Assembly (NCBI GenBank): GCA_025558095.1
Contig: JAIVFI010000020.1
Span: 558,001-622,000, forward strand
Reading direction: 5' to 3'
From: Hyaloraphidium curvatum
Lineage: Eukaryota; Monoblepharomycota; Hyaloraphidiomycetes; Hyaloraphidiales; Hyaloraphidiaceae
DNA length: 64,000 nucleotides
Below, in pieces: positions 9,363-22,672 of the stretch (the stretch's first letter is position 1; each line of letters begins with the position of its first letter). Under the pieces are notes generated by a model. The model did no database searches. It was not told where the DNA came from and saw nothing but the letters and a program-made list of their open reading frames with translations. The position numbers and the translations under genes are program-made.

Positions 9363-10302
9363 TCAGTGCGAGTTGATGAACCCCCCGTCGACGACGAACG
9401 ACTGCCCGCTCAGGTATGACCCCTCAGTCCCCGCCAGCAGCAGGCACACGTTGGAAACCTCCTCCGGAAACGCGAACCGCTTGATGTGCCAGCTGTTCAC
9501 CATCCCGTCCAGCGCGGGCGCGTGCTTGCCCGTCTCGCCGTCGACCCAGCCGATGGAGGCCGTCATATCGGTAACTGTGTTGGTCGGGTGAAGTGCATTG
9601 ACCCGTATCTTGAGGGGAGCACCGAGGCCCGCTGCGACCTTGCTGATGCCGCGGACGGCCCATTTGGAGCCGAACTGCGTGGAAAAGTGATGCGTTGGAA
9701 GCGGGGCTCGGGTCAGCGCCGTCAACGCGCAGTCACGTTGACATCCAACCCACGTAGCCCATGTGTGGCCCGAGGTTCGCTGCCATGATCCCCGCCCCCG
9801 ACGACACGGTGACGATGCTCTTCCACTCTTCCACATTGTTCTTCTTCATCGACGCCGCGGCCCACTTGAGCCCCATGACGACCCCAAACTCGTTCACCTC
9901 CGCGATTGTGCGGTACACCTTGACGTCCATCATGTCCAGCGTCTCCCCCGGCGCGTGGACCGGCCCCGCGATCCCGGCGTTCAGCACTGCCACGTCCAGC
10001 GGGCCGAACTTGTCCTCGATCTCGCCAACGGCGCGCTCCCACTGCTCCTCCGAGGTCACATCCAACGGGATCCAAATGGCCGTGCCGGCGCCATGCATCG
10101 CATCGAGCTCGGCGACCCTCGCGCGGCCCTCCTTCTCCTTGTTGGATACGTCGCTGATGATGATCTTGGCGCCCTCACGGGCAAAGACGCGGGCGTGCGA
10201 GTAGCCCATGCCCTTTGCCGCGGAGGAGCCGGTGATGAGCGAGACACGGCCGCGGCCGGTCGAGGCGTTGACCATGCGGAGGAAGCGCGTGGAAGCGGAC
10301 AT
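9363..10302 (-). CDS. short-chain dehydrogenase/reductase
   Basis: Two exons (10302-9754 and 9674-9363) join over a 79-nt GTGGGT...CAG intron to 286 residues. The nucleotide-binding stretch SLITGSSAAKGMGYS lies near residue 20, and an NAG motif (VAVLNAGIAG) follows. Exon 1 ends HMGY and exon 2 begins FGSKWAVRG, so splicing rebuilds the catalytic YxxxK (YFGSK). LHPTNTVTDM follows the active site and SYLSGQSFVVDGG closes the fold. This is a classical SDR, likely NAD(P)(H)-dependent and acting on an alcohol or ketone. Upstream in-frame codons to 10431 are likely 5' UTR. Length is typical. No targeting peptide is clear, although the first residues (MSASTRFLRM) could be a weak mitochondrial signal. 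Confidence 0.85.
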
Positions 10303-10727
10303 GGTGGCGAGGACGAGGCGGTACGGCAACGAATCGGTGGCTCGGGCTTTGGGAGACAGATGTGCGGGGGTTTGAGAGGTATGGGTGCCGTGCGCGCCGT
10401 GCCTAGCTAGCGCCGGCCGCCCCTCGCGCATAGATGATGACTCTTCTCGCGATGCACCACGGAAATGGGACGGAAGAGTGTCGGCGACGAATCGACGAGC
10501 AAGGTATCCGCCTGATGGCGGCGCATCCTGCGCTTGCGGTTTGGCGACAATATCTCTTTTGGCTTATGTCGCGCCGAAAAGTTAAAGGTCGTGCGCTGCC
10601 TTTAGCTTGAGTAGGAGTTGAGTCGATATCGGTTTCCGCCTCGGTTGCGCTCCGACCTGCGTTTGTCGGAAGACCAACGTGCTGTTGAGACCGGTGCGAA
10701 TTGTGTGACGTGTCGCAACCCTCAAAC
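10303..10727. promoter_or_regulatory. divergent intergenic region
   Basis: About 425 bases between the divergently read SDR gene (minus) and the F-box pseudogene (plus). It should hold the SDR promoter and the former promoter of the pseudogene. No specific element was recognised. Confidence 0.35.
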
Positions 10728-12316
10728 ATGGGCCCCCGCAGGCGTCGCCAGAAGGCCACTGCCGCCGTCGCTGAGCTCGATGGCGGCGCTATCCCCACGG
10801 CCCCGTCAGGGGAGCAGCAGGAGGATGTCCCTGCCGCCGGTTTCGCCGCGCAGGAGGTTCCCCTCGCCGCGGCGCCGCGCCTCCCCGCCGATGTGCTCCT
10901 CGAGATCGCGAGCCCCCTGAAACCCACGTCGCGCACTCTCTGCCGGTTCGCCCTTGCTTCACGTGAGACCGACATGGTCCTGGTACCCCTCGTTCTCTCG
11001 ACGGTCGTGCTCGAGCGCGTCTTGACCTGGACGCGCTTCCCGGCGGTGGATCCGGAAGAGACTTTGCGCCGCCTTCGGAACTTTCTGGGGGATGCCCTCG
11101 ATCTGGGCAGGTTCGACCTCGTGAAGCGTATTGACTGCGGGAGCGTGCTGGGCGCCTAGGACCTCGCGGGCGACCCCGCTTTCCGCGGGGCGGTCCAGGA
11201 GCTCTTCGCCAAGTGCAGGTACGCGGCTGCCGTCTCCACTGCTAGCTTGCCGGCATTTGTTGTTCCGATCTTGGCTTCGCTGCCGGCCCTTGAGGAGGTT
11301 AAGGAGTCACGGGGTGCGGATCCGGATGCATTGGCGGAGATCCGCAAGCACTCCTGGCCGCTGCGCCGCCTGTCCACCTACGACGCTGAGACCGCCATCG
11401 CGTTCACCGCCGTGCAGCCGAGCCCCGATGCGGTCATGGATCTCGGCTACTCCTTTCCGGCCGTGCCGCGCTTCCGACAGCCGGGCGACGTCGTCGGGCC
11501 GAGCATCAAGCAGGTTCTGGCCATCCCTTGCCTCCGCTCCCTGAGGCTCTCTTTCGGATCGTTGGAGGAGCGGGAGCGGCTTCCGAAGCTGGATCACGAT
11601 CTGCCGAACCTTTCAAGACTCGAAGCTGACGGCCACCGGGACTTCGACCCCCGGGTGATCAACGAAAACGTGTCGCGCGCTCCCAATCTGGAAGGCATCG
11701 TCATTTTCCTCCAATGGTGCTATCCTCCCGAACGCATCATGGAGCTGTCGGAAGCTGCAGTGAGCAAGATTGATGCCCTGCACGATGCGGACCTGCTCCT
11801 TCACGTCGAAATCCTTCTCCGCCGCCCCGAATTCAACCCGCGCGTGATCGGAAACGACATGTACGAGGTCATGCGCAAGATGGACCCGGAGGAGGAGTAC
11901 AAGGACACCGTGGAGAAGTGCCTGCGCCGGGCTGCCGCGATCTGGCCTGAATTGTGCCGGCGCGATGGGCTCGAGGAGGCTTCGTTCCACCACTTCCCGA
12001 CCCGGGCGCTGCTCGGCGGCGTGCCGCCAAACCTCAAGCAGCCGGAAATTTCAGGGCCTGGCCGTGCCTGACGCACGACGAGCTCCCCCGCGTCCAGGGC
12101 ATCCTCGCCGGCTAAAGCGCAAAGCACCGAATCGGCTGGTTCGAGATCCGGGACAGGCCCCCGCCGGACGTCGCGCCGCGAATCAGGAGCCGGGCCATGC
12201 GCGAGGAGATCGACTTTTGGAGGGCGGGGACCGCGAACGAGGGGAACCAGGACTACGCGATCGCGCTCGGGGATAAGTTCTTTCCTCCGATCAACTCTGA
12301 CAAGGACGACGACTGA
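10728..12316 (+). pseudogene. F-box protein pseudogene
   Basis: The frame starting at ATG 10728 (MGPRRRRQKATA) carries an F-box-like stretch (LPADVLLEIASPL, then SRETDMVLVPLVLSTVVL). It aligns along its whole length with the intact gene at 37538-39046. Three lesions are visible. An in-frame TAG lies at 11157-11159, with homology continuing in the same frame (AGDPAFRGAVQELFAKC). A one-base frameshift near 12060 follows PPNLKQPEIS. A TAA lies at 12113-12115 in the restored frame. Homology resumes to the end (IRSRAMREEIDFWRAG), with a final TGA at 12314-12316. The intact paralogue has the matching IRSRAIREEIDFWRAG. The lesions make this a decayed copy rather than a spliced gene. Confidence 0.85.
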
Positions 12317-12355
12317 GGGTGCTGGGTCGAACACTTCTTTCTCCATCTCGATGTA

Positions 12356-14802
<2,447 letters not shown>

Positions 14803-14870
14803 TGTGCTATCTGGTGCAACGTATGCTGAAGTACATGGGAATGGGTGTGAAGAGCACGCAGCCCGTTTGT

Positions 14871-15869
14871 TCACCCCGCCAGCAGCCCCCCGGCGGCGCA
14901 CGAGCACGCCACCCTGGCGCACTTGCAGCTCCACGCCCCGCCCCCGCAGTTGGGCTTGGCCCAGTTCTGGTCCAGCACGTTGTCCGCCCCGTACGCCGCG
15001 ATCCCGTGCGTGAACAGGCCGAGGCACACCCCCAGGCACAGCCGCGACCACCACGCGGGGGCGATGCACGCGGTGGCGAGGAGGAAGGCGAGCTGGTAGT
15101 GGTGGAAGTGGATCGTGGCCTGGGGCGAGCCGCGGACCGAGTTCTGGGCGGCGGCGACCGAGACGGTGCTCAGGAAGAAGACGGCGCCGAGGATGAGGGG
15201 GCGGCCGACGACGGAGAACATGCGCCCGTGGCGCCAGGCGTAGGATACGTGCAAGTAGCCCCCGACGAGGGTGCCGGCGATCGCCAGGCCGACGGCGGCC
15301 CACATGGCGGCGCCCCAGCGGTGCACGTCGGCCAGCGAGTGCCGGAACATGCCGAGCTCGCTGGCGAAGCCCCAGGCGAGGCTGGTGACGAGCGTCGCGG
15401 CGACGGTTGTGAGGCTTGTCCGGGCCTTCCTGCCCCGCACGCAGAAGAGGAAGGAGCACCACATGAGGCAGCCGACAAAGTCGTGTGCCCAGTCGGCGGG
15501 CGTCTTTTTCCGCCTGTCCGTCCAGCCGAGGGCGTCGCCGGTCGCGGTGTAGGCGGCGAACGGCAGCGCGGACGTGGAGAGCACGAAGGCCCAGAACTCG
15601 AAGCCCTCTGCCGCGCGCACCGCGTCCCGCGCCCGCCGCGCCCGCGCGCCCCACAGCGCCCATTTGCTCGGCTGCCCGCCGTCGCCGTCGGGCGGCAGCA
15701 TCACGCGGCCGCCGCCGACGAGCGCGGAAAGCCGGTCGGCCCACCCGCCCGGCCCGCCCGGCCCGCCCACCGCCGCACGCGCATCGCGCGGCAGCAGGAA
15801 CACCTCCTCGCCGTCGTCCGAGGCGTACCCCGAGTCGGTGCGCTGCGGGGGCCCGGAGTCCATGTCCAT
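14871..15869 (-). CDS. multi-pass membrane protein of unknown function
   Basis: A 332-residue single-exon protein starting MDMDSGPPQRTDSGYASDD. A low-complexity N-terminus is followed by about six hydrophobic segments: FEFWAFVLSTSALPFAAY, FVGCLMWCSFLFCV, LTTVAATLVTSLAWGF, AAMWAAVGLAIAGTLVGG, PLILGAVFFLSTVSVAAA, and a final pair after HFHHYQLAFLLA. The IHFHHYQ cluster with a late THGIAAYGAD could bind a metal, but that is speculation. A Cys-rich tail (CGGGAWSCKCARVACSC) ends the protein. I do not recognise the family. It is convergent with the DUS2-like gene, 68 bases away. ATG 15869 is preferred over upstream codons because homology-like composition starts there. Confidence 0.6.
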   Translation of the reverse strand: MDMDSGPPQRTDSGYASDDGEEVFLLPRDARAAVGGPGGPGGWADRLSALVGGGRVMLPPDGDGGQPSKWALWGARARRARDAVRAAEGFEFWAFVLSTSALPFAAYTATGDALGWTDRRKKTPADWAHDFVGCLMWCSFLFCVRGRKARTSLTTVAATLVTSLAWGFASELGMFRHSLADVHRWGAAMWAAVGLAIAGTLVGGYLHVSYAWRHGRMFSVVGRPLILGAVFFLSTVSVAAAQNSVRGSPQATIHFHHYQLAFLLATACIAPAWWSRLCLGVCLGLFTHGIAAYGADNVLDQNWAKPNCGGGAWSCKCARVACSCAAGGLLAG

Positions 15870-16323
15870 GGCGCGGAGTTGGAGTTGGGTGTCACGGGAT
15901 CCCCCACGCCGCCGCAGCAGTTGGGCAAACGGACAAACGGACCCCGCGCAACACCCCCGCAGCACGCCTCGGTTTCATAGACCGTCCATTGCCGCCGGAA
16001 TATTACAGACCATTATCCGATCCAGGCAATCCGGCGGGGGGCAGGTCCCATCTATGCGGCAGGCAGGCGGCAGTGCGGATATAGCGGGGATGTGCAACCG
16101 TCTGTGCGAAGGCGTGGAGACAGAAGTCCGTGCATGTCCATGTGTGGGAGGGAATGAGATGAATTGGGGAGGGAGAGGGTGGGAGGTGGTGGGAGGTGGT
16201 GGGAGGGTGAGAAGGGGGCAAGGAGGGCGGTGCGGGGGAAAAGGGAGCAGGCGATGAAGATGCAGCCGCTCGACCTCTCCCTGCGCTGTCCCGCATGCGG
16301 CGCGGCACGGGAGCCGACGCCAG
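15870..16323. other. intergenic with G-rich tract
   Basis: About 450 bases, no gene seen. Plus-strand 16140-16230 is strongly G-rich, with repeated GTGGGAGGTG units and could fold into a G-quadruplex. It lies between two minus-strand genes. Confidence 0.4.
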
Positions 16324-17321
16324 CTAGGACGCCGAGCACGTGACCCCCATCAGCTTGGTCACGCACCCCGGCCCCATGGCCAGCCACCGCACCGCCGCGG
16401 CGGTCGCGCACAGCTCTGTCCGGTCCTTCTCCGACACCTTGGCCGGGTCCACGACGTGGAACTCGTCCACGAGGCAGAGCGTGCCGTCCTGCGCCATCTT
16501 GCGCAGCAGCGGCACGGGGGAGCGCAGCCGCGAGCGCACGACGACCTTGTCCGACTTGACCAGCGACAGCCTCGCCCAGTCCGAAAAATCGAGCGTGGGC
16601 AGCTGCAGGTCCGGCGGCGTCGCGGCCTTCTTGTTGGTCCACGGATCGTCGTAGTAGTTGTCCTCTGCCCTCCTCTCCCTCCACACCACGTCGTTGAGCA
16701 CCCGCCCGTCCTCGGTCCACGCGCACGAGCCGTACAGCGTGAACTGCCGCCGCGACGCCTTGCGCCGGATGATATCCGAGACCTTGGGCTGGCACGCAAA
16801 CACGTAGCGCACCCAGTCCACGTACTCGTTCTCGCCGAGGTCCATGAGCTCCCCGACCGTCTCGGCGCCGAGCTCCACAAACACCTTCTGCGGACGGGGG
16901 GCGGTGTCAGCAATTTCCCCGATGCTGCAGCGCCCCGAGACGTCGTCCCACCAGCTCCTCCCCCTCCCCCTCTTCCGGCCTGCGCGGGCAACCCCGGTCC
17001 GTCAGCTCCGAGTCCCTGAGCGGCCGCCGCGCCTCCAGCGCCGCGTTGCCGCAGGGCGCCAGCAGCGGACTCAGCGGAGCCGGCACCCCGGCGGCCGACG
17101 GCATCTGCGAGGGCGTGATGGGGCCTGTTTTATTGGGGCGGGGGCGGCGAGGGTCCCAAGGGGGGGGCGTTGGCGGTTCCCGGGGCGGAGGGGCGGGTCA
17201 GCGGCGCCTCCGCGGCCACGGCAGCGCTCCCACCCGTCGGCCGTGCCGCCGACAGCCACGTCAGCGCGGCCAGCAGCCCGGCGATGGTGCCGAGCAGCAC
17301 GTTCGTCGTGCGGAACTTCAT
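16324..17321 (-). CDS. putative type II membrane protein, unknown
   Basis: Three exons (17321-17234, 17124-16952, 16887-16324) join in phase over 109- and 64-nt introns, both with GTGGGA donors, to 274 residues. Exon 1 gives MKFRTTNVLLGTIAGLLAAL, a signal anchor near the N-terminus, so the bulk would face the lumen or outside. Exon 3 begins KVFVELGAETVGELMDLG and continues with YGSCAWTEDGRVLNDVVW, DNYYDDPWTNKK and LCLVDEFHVVDP. The VFVELGA turn recalls the start of an FkbM-type methyltransferase fold, but no other motif confirms it. The branch-point-like CTGAC in the second intron supports the model. The call on topology is stronger than any on function. Confidence 0.45.
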
Positions 17322-18127
17322 CGCTCCTCGGCGGCTACGCGGGCGGCGGGGCGGCGCGCGCCATGCGGTCGCTGCTGCGCGGGGCCCGGCGGTCCGCTCC
17401 GGCGCGGGTCAGGCGGGCCCGCTTCCTCCTCCGCGGTGGGCGCGTGTGGGCGCGCAGCGCTTCAGGGTGCAGCTGCGGCGGGGAACTCCCGCCCCGCGCA
17501 CACCACACCTTCCTCCCGGCCGACGGGGTGATTAGGGCCGGGATACGCGTCGCCAGCTCCGCATCGCCCGTTTGCGGGGCGGATTTCCCCCGGAAAGCTG
17601 GCACCGGCGTGTCAATGAGGGTGGGGGATCTCTGGCGTGCGACGGGAAAAAAAGAGCCCGTTTGGGGATTTATTGGGCCTTTGATCGACCCCTGGCCGTC
17701 TGCGCAATACTGCCTCGGCAGGTCGGAAACGCGCTCCGAATGAACGATGGAACGATGCTGCTCACGCTCCGGGGTCGGCGAGCCGGTACGGCCGCGGACG
17801 TGGGTGTGAGCACAGCGCGGTGCGGGCCAGTGTGTACAGCCAAAGAAGCCCGCCGGCGCAGCTCGGACCAACGGCAGCCTACCCGACCAACCCGACCGAC
17901 AATCAAGCTGCAGAGAACCTGGGTTCGCCATGCTTGGCCTCCGCCCGCCCCACCGCCGCACCGCGACCCGCACTGCCGGAGCGCCGCCCGATCACCGGCG
18001 ACCAATCACTTCTAGTACCGACCCGTACACCCACCGCCGCCTCGCGACCGCCAGACAGAGCACCGCATCCCCTTCCCATTCCCATTACCTCCCCGCCCAC
18101 GGCCGAGCATGTCCCCCCGTTCCGGTC
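17322..18127. other. intergenic, 0.8 kb, no gene seen
   Basis: Between two minus-strand genes. Open frames on both strands are Pro/Arg/Ala-rich shadows without domain features. No RNA gene was recognised. Confidence 0.45.
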
Positions 18128-20327
18128 CTATGCCCCCCCGCCGCTCGGAACCGGATCCTCCGCGTCCCGCAGCCACGGGTGCTGCAGTATCTGGTCCGCC
18201 GTCGGCCGCGTGCGCCACTCCTTGGCCAGCAGCGCCTCGACGAGGTGCTCGGCCTCGGGGGAGACGGCGGCGCCGGGCTGCTTCTTGGGGGCGCCGAGGA
18301 TGGCGTGCTCCGAGCCCGAGAAGGGGTTCTCGCCAAAGAGGATCTGCGCGGGGTGTGTGGAGGGTGAGGAAGTGGAGCGGGAGGGAGAGGCGGGGCGGCA
18401 TACCGTGTAGAGTAGCACGCCCAGCGCCCACACGTCGGCCGGCCGTCCCCTGTACTTTTCCCCCTTCAGGATCTGCCGAACGATTCCCAATCGGCGTCAG
18501 ACCAAGCCACGCCGCCCGTAGTCCGGCAACGCACCTCGGGCGCCGCGAACTGCACCGTCCCCATGAACCTGTCCCACAGGAAGTTCGGGTTCCCCCTCGG
18601 CTCCACCGCCGCGGACCCAAAGTCGATCAGCTTGACGTGGTACGCGTCGTCGATCACGATGTTCTCGTCCTGTGCGGCCCGAAATCAGCGTTCCGGCCGG
18701 CGTACCTTGTGGCCCGGGGTACGGCCCACCTTCAGGTCGCGGTGCACCACCCCCTTGTTGTGCAGGTACGCCACCGCCTCTGCCACCTGCTTGAACACCT
18801 TCTTGGCCTCCTTCTCCGGCAGCCGGTTGTGCTGCTCGATGCACTCGAACAGGTCCATCGATTTCGTGCGGCGCAGCGCGGGGACCTCCCCGGCCGCCTG
18901 CGCGGCGCCCAGCGCGCTGGCCTTGTCCTTGAGGCTCAGCGCGGAGAGCTCGGCAGCGGGCGCGGCGGGTTGCTTGTGGATGGGGTTGTCCGGCTTGGTC
19001 CACTGTGGGATCACGTGTGCCACTTGCGTCAGCACAATTTGTGCTGCCACCGCCCGACGTGCAACCCACCTGCGTGCCGTGCAGCTCCTCCACCAGGATG
19101 CAGAACCGCTCGTCCTCGATGTAGTCCAGGAACCGCACGATGTTCCTGTGCCGCACGTTCTTGAGGATGTAGACCTCCATCGGCACCACGCCCAGGTCGG
19201 GGTCGCGGGCCCAGCCCTGCGCGGGGATGCGGTTCTGGCGCCGCGCAAGCGGGGAACGTCAGCGCAACGGACCACCGCGCGCCACGCCCGGCTCGGCCCA
19301 CCCTGAAGATGAACTTGATCGCCACGTCCTCCTTGGGGTTCCGCCGCTCGCCCGCCACCACGAACCCGAACCCGCCCACGCCCAGCTCCTCGCCGATCAC
19401 GTACTGCTGCTGCATCTTGGGATGCAGCGGGTACCGCGTCAGGTAGCGCTGGGAGGTGGTCAGCAGCGCCTGGTTCTGCGGGCGCATGCGCGGCAGCGTC
19501 TGCGGGCGCAGGTCGTCCTTGGCGTCGCGGCCCAGCGAGGTGGCGGCGCCGCGGGCGGCGATGGGGCCCGTGGGGAGGCCGGAGGCGAGGGAGGTGCCGA
19601 GGGAGGAGGTGCCGGGCTTGGCGGAGAAGTAGGAGGGGAGGTTGACGTCGGTCGGGGTGAGGGCGAGGGCGGCGGGGGTCTGTGGGTTCTGCGGGGGTTG
19701 GAAGGGGGCCATGGAGGGGGAGGCGTCGGGTGCGGCGCCGTTGGGCGCGCGCAGGGAGGCCGACATGGCCGGGGGGGCGCGGGGGGTGGTGGCCGACTGC
19801 ACGTTGAACTGCGTGAAGTTGCGAGGCACGGTGAGTGCGGCGGCCGCCTGGAAGGCCGAGGCGCTCATTGCCGGGGAAGTGATGTTTTCGCGCGTCGGCA
19901 GCCGGTTGAGGGAGGGCCGGCCGACCGAGGGCGGCGAAGAAAGTCTGGGGGACGTCGAGCCCGCGAGGTGTGGCGAACCGAGCGCGCCCAGCGAGCGGCG
20001 GAAGACGTCCGGGGAGCTGCCGCTGGCCGAGGCGTACGCAGAGAGCGCGGGGGCGACGGGGGCGATGGGGGGAGAGAGCGGCTGGATGGGGGCGGGCGCC
20101 GGCTGGGGCGCCGGGGGAGGCTGCTCGGTCGTGGGCGAGGCGGGCCCGTCGGCCTGGTACGCGGCGGCCTGCGCTGCCAGTTGCGCCCAGTCGTAGCCCT
20201 CATCGCCCCCGGCCTCGGCAAAGGAGCCCTCCGTCGGCGACACCACGAGGCTGATCTGCGCCATGCCGGTGCGGGCTGCCAGGTCCGTTACCACGCGCGG
20301 GCCGCCGCCGACCGGCTCGCCGGCCAT
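18128..20327 (-). CDS. Ser/Thr protein kinase, PAS-kinase-like catalytic domain
   Basis: Six exons (20327-19302, 19234-19070, 19002-18730, 18669-18535, 18472-18404, 18343-18128) give 627 residues. Every exon is a multiple of three, so all five introns (60-67 nt) are phase 0. The first 300 residues are low-complexity Ser/Pro/Ala, with no PAS domain I can see. The kinase domain shows GEELGVGGFGFV, VAIKFIF, HRDLKDENIVID (catalytic loop rebuilt across a junction), IDFGSAA and MGTVQFAAPE. GEKYRGRPADVWALGVLLYT and GENPF follow. The combination HRDxKDEN, DFGSAA and a GT..(Y/F).APE loop is typical of PASK/Psk-type kinases. Between subdomains V and VI sits a charged insert (exon 3, DKASALGAAQAAGE). 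It is likely cytosolic and metabolic in role by analogy only. Confidence 0.82.
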
Positions 20328-21003
20328 CCGCGACGGCGCCAGAATGCGGTGCGGTTCCTAGTAAAATGCGATGGGCGTCTGTGGAGCGTCGGTGCCGCCG
20401 GGGCGTCGCACGGGAGACGAGTCGGCCGGCGAGTCCGCCGGCCGCCCGCCGCGAATCCCCTCCCGCGGCCGCCTCGGCGTCTCAGCGACGTCGGCCGAGC
20501 GCGCAGCAGCGGTGCCGCGGCCCGGCGACCGTGCGGAAGCGGTGCCCGCGCGCCCCGCGGCCGCCGCGCCGATCCCCCTCGCGCGCGCGCGCCGCCGCCG
20601 GCCCGCCTCCGTTCGCGGGCCGCGCGGAAAGGCCCGCGGTGCGCCGCAGCGCCGCCGGCCGGTGGGCGGCGGATGGCCCGGCGATGGGCGGGTCCGGTGT
20701 GGGAGGTGGCCGCAGGCGAGACGCCGAAAGGCGGGCGGGTCATCCAGCACCATCCGGCCCGGCACGCCCGTCCCCAGGCGTCCGGTCCTAATGAATCGGG
20801 AAGGGCTAAGAAACAATATCAACTAATCGTTTTATGAAGGCCCCGAGCCGTCCGGTGGACCGCAACTTGAGATCGGGTATCCACGCCACCACCGCCTCCG
20901 CAAAGTGAGCTCTACTACAAGACGGGCTCGGTCCCGCGTCTATTCCGAAGCGCTCTAATTTATCCGAAGATGCCGGCGCCGCCACACCCCCGCGATCGAT
21001 CGC
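20328..21003. other. intergenic, CpG-dense, no gene seen
   Basis: Nearly 700 bases upstream of the kinase start and downstream of the peroxidase stop. The stretch 20380-20700 is extremely GC- and CpG-rich, so open frames on both strands are composition artefacts. It probably includes the kinase promoter. Confidence 0.45.
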
Positions 21004-22386
21004 TCAGAGCTTGGCGGGCGCCTGCCAGCCCAGCTCCATCAGTTTGCCGAACGCCGCGGCAAAGTCGGCGAAGAAGGCCTGCTTGTCCGTGGCGTACTTG
21101 TCCACCCACGGCTTGAACTTGGCGTCCTGGATGAGGGCGAGGTCGGTGGGCAGCATCATGAGGGACTGCGGGGACGGGCGGGATGAGAAGCCGCGCGGAG
21201 GCCGATCCGGGGTGTGGCCCACCCCCGAGGGATCCTCGTACTGCTCCGGCCCGCTCCAGTTCTTCTTGGTCCACACGTTCTCCTTGAGCTGGATGAAGTA
21301 CTGGTTCGAGAACTTGGTGGGCGTGAACGTCCAGGCTGAATATAAACCACGAGTCAGCCCTCCTTCGGCCTAGCACCACCAACTCGTCGGAGACACCCAC
21401 GCCCGTCGTACCCAGACCGGTCCGTGTGGCACCTCCCCAGCGTGTGCGCCCCCGACAGCGCGACGATCTCCTTGTCGTCGAAGCCCATGCGGTAGAACAC
21501 GTCGCGGATGTGCGAGGCGCCCTGCGCGGCGTCGGGCAGCCGGCCGTTGGGCGGGATCTCGGACTTGCTGACGGTGGGGGGCTTGTCGGTGCGGCCGCCG
21601 CGCCACGGGACCACGGGGCCGCCCATGGCCTCGACGGCGGTGGCGCCCGCGAGCTGTTCCCATCCGCGGGCGATCAGCGATCGTTCCGGCCGGCGAGCGG
21701 AGCGGGTGTGCCCACGGTCCACAGATCCGCGTACGAGATCCACGGGTACTTGGCCTTGACGGGCTCCAGGAACGCGCGGGCGTGCTCCAGCCCGGCGTTG
21801 GCCCCGTCGGTCGACTCGGGCGCGTAGCGCATGGTGGCGCCGTTGGAGCCTCCGGTGTGGGACTTCTTGTCGTAGGTCTGCAAAGGGGCGGGTCAGGACC
21901 GTCGTAGGAGGGAAAGAGAGGGGGAACGTACGCCCGAGGCGTGCCAGGCGAGGCGGACGAGGACTGTCGGGAGGGAAGGTCAGATCCGAGGTAGATCCAG
22001 AGGAAAGCATCGCAGCCCGGCGCCCGCCGGATACCGGCACATCGGTCCGAGGGAGAAAGCGTCGTCCGCAGCCGGAACCCGGCGCCGGCACGGCCTCCGC
22101 GTGCGGCGGGAGCACTCCCGCCCCGCCGGCCGTCCCGCCGCTTGCCACCGCCCGCCCGGCACCGGCGCGACCTCGACCGCCCTCCTCCCATATTCCCCGA
22201 AACCTCCGCTCGACTTTCCAACAGAGGGTGCCTCCGTGGGCCCCGTTCCAAGCCCGTCCGCCCCCACGGCCCAATCGCGGCGAACGGCGACTCACCGGGC
22301 CCAAGGTTCCCGTCGTCCCAATCCGGCTTGCTCATCAGCGCCTTGATATCGCCCTTGACGGCGTCGTAGTCCCCGGCTTTGCTCAT
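21004..22386 (-). CDS. class I haem peroxidase (cytochrome c/ascorbate peroxidase type)
   Basis: Six exons (22386-22296, 21963-21932, 21877-21716, 21653-21401, 21335-21223, 21165-21004) join in phase to 270 residues. Exon 2 supplies [11 protein letters not shown], with distal Arg, Trp and His. Exon 3 has [14 protein letters not shown]. The proximal His lies in [13 protein letters not shown], and [14 protein letters not shown], rebuilt across a junction, holds the proximal Trp. The C-terminus [20 protein letters not shown] matches fungal cytochrome c peroxidases once the 57-nt in-frame intron is removed. The enzyme reduces H2O2 using cytochrome c or ascorbate. The N-terminus [15 protein letters not shown] has no mitochondrial presequence, so a cytosolic form is likely. 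Intron 1 is 332 nt, the longest in the window. Confidence 0.9.
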
Positions 22387-22672
22387 GGCTGGGCGGGCGG
22401 CGGCGGGTGCGGTCGGAGCGAGTGAAGGTCGAGTCGGATCGGCAATGTCCGGCGCAGCCGCCCGAGGCCACGGCGGCAAACAGAGTAATATCGGCCGGTG
22501 CCCCTGCGTAATCCCGGCCTGGATGGGCGGACACCAAGAGCAGCTCCAGGAACAGCTGGGAAATGCTTGGATCTCCGTGCCCGCGTGCTGATGGATTCCC
22601 GTCCGCAGGACGGACGCGTACGAGGTTTTGCCGATTTGCCTCCCTGAATCTCCGTGTCATCCTCCGTCAGCA
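22387..22672. promoter_or_regulatory. divergent promoter region
   Basis: 286 bases separate the divergent starts of the peroxidase (minus) and an alpha/beta hydrolase (plus). Both promoters must fit here or overlap. No specific operator was recognised. Confidence 0.4.

Noticed and set aside
11157-11159. TAG in the F-box copy as the end of a short gene or as part of an intron
   Set aside because: Homology to the intact paralogue continues in the same frame right after it with no gap, so it is a nonsense change.
19227-20837. 536-codon plus-strand frame
   Set aside because: Gly/Arg-rich antisense of the PASK-like kinase N-terminus.
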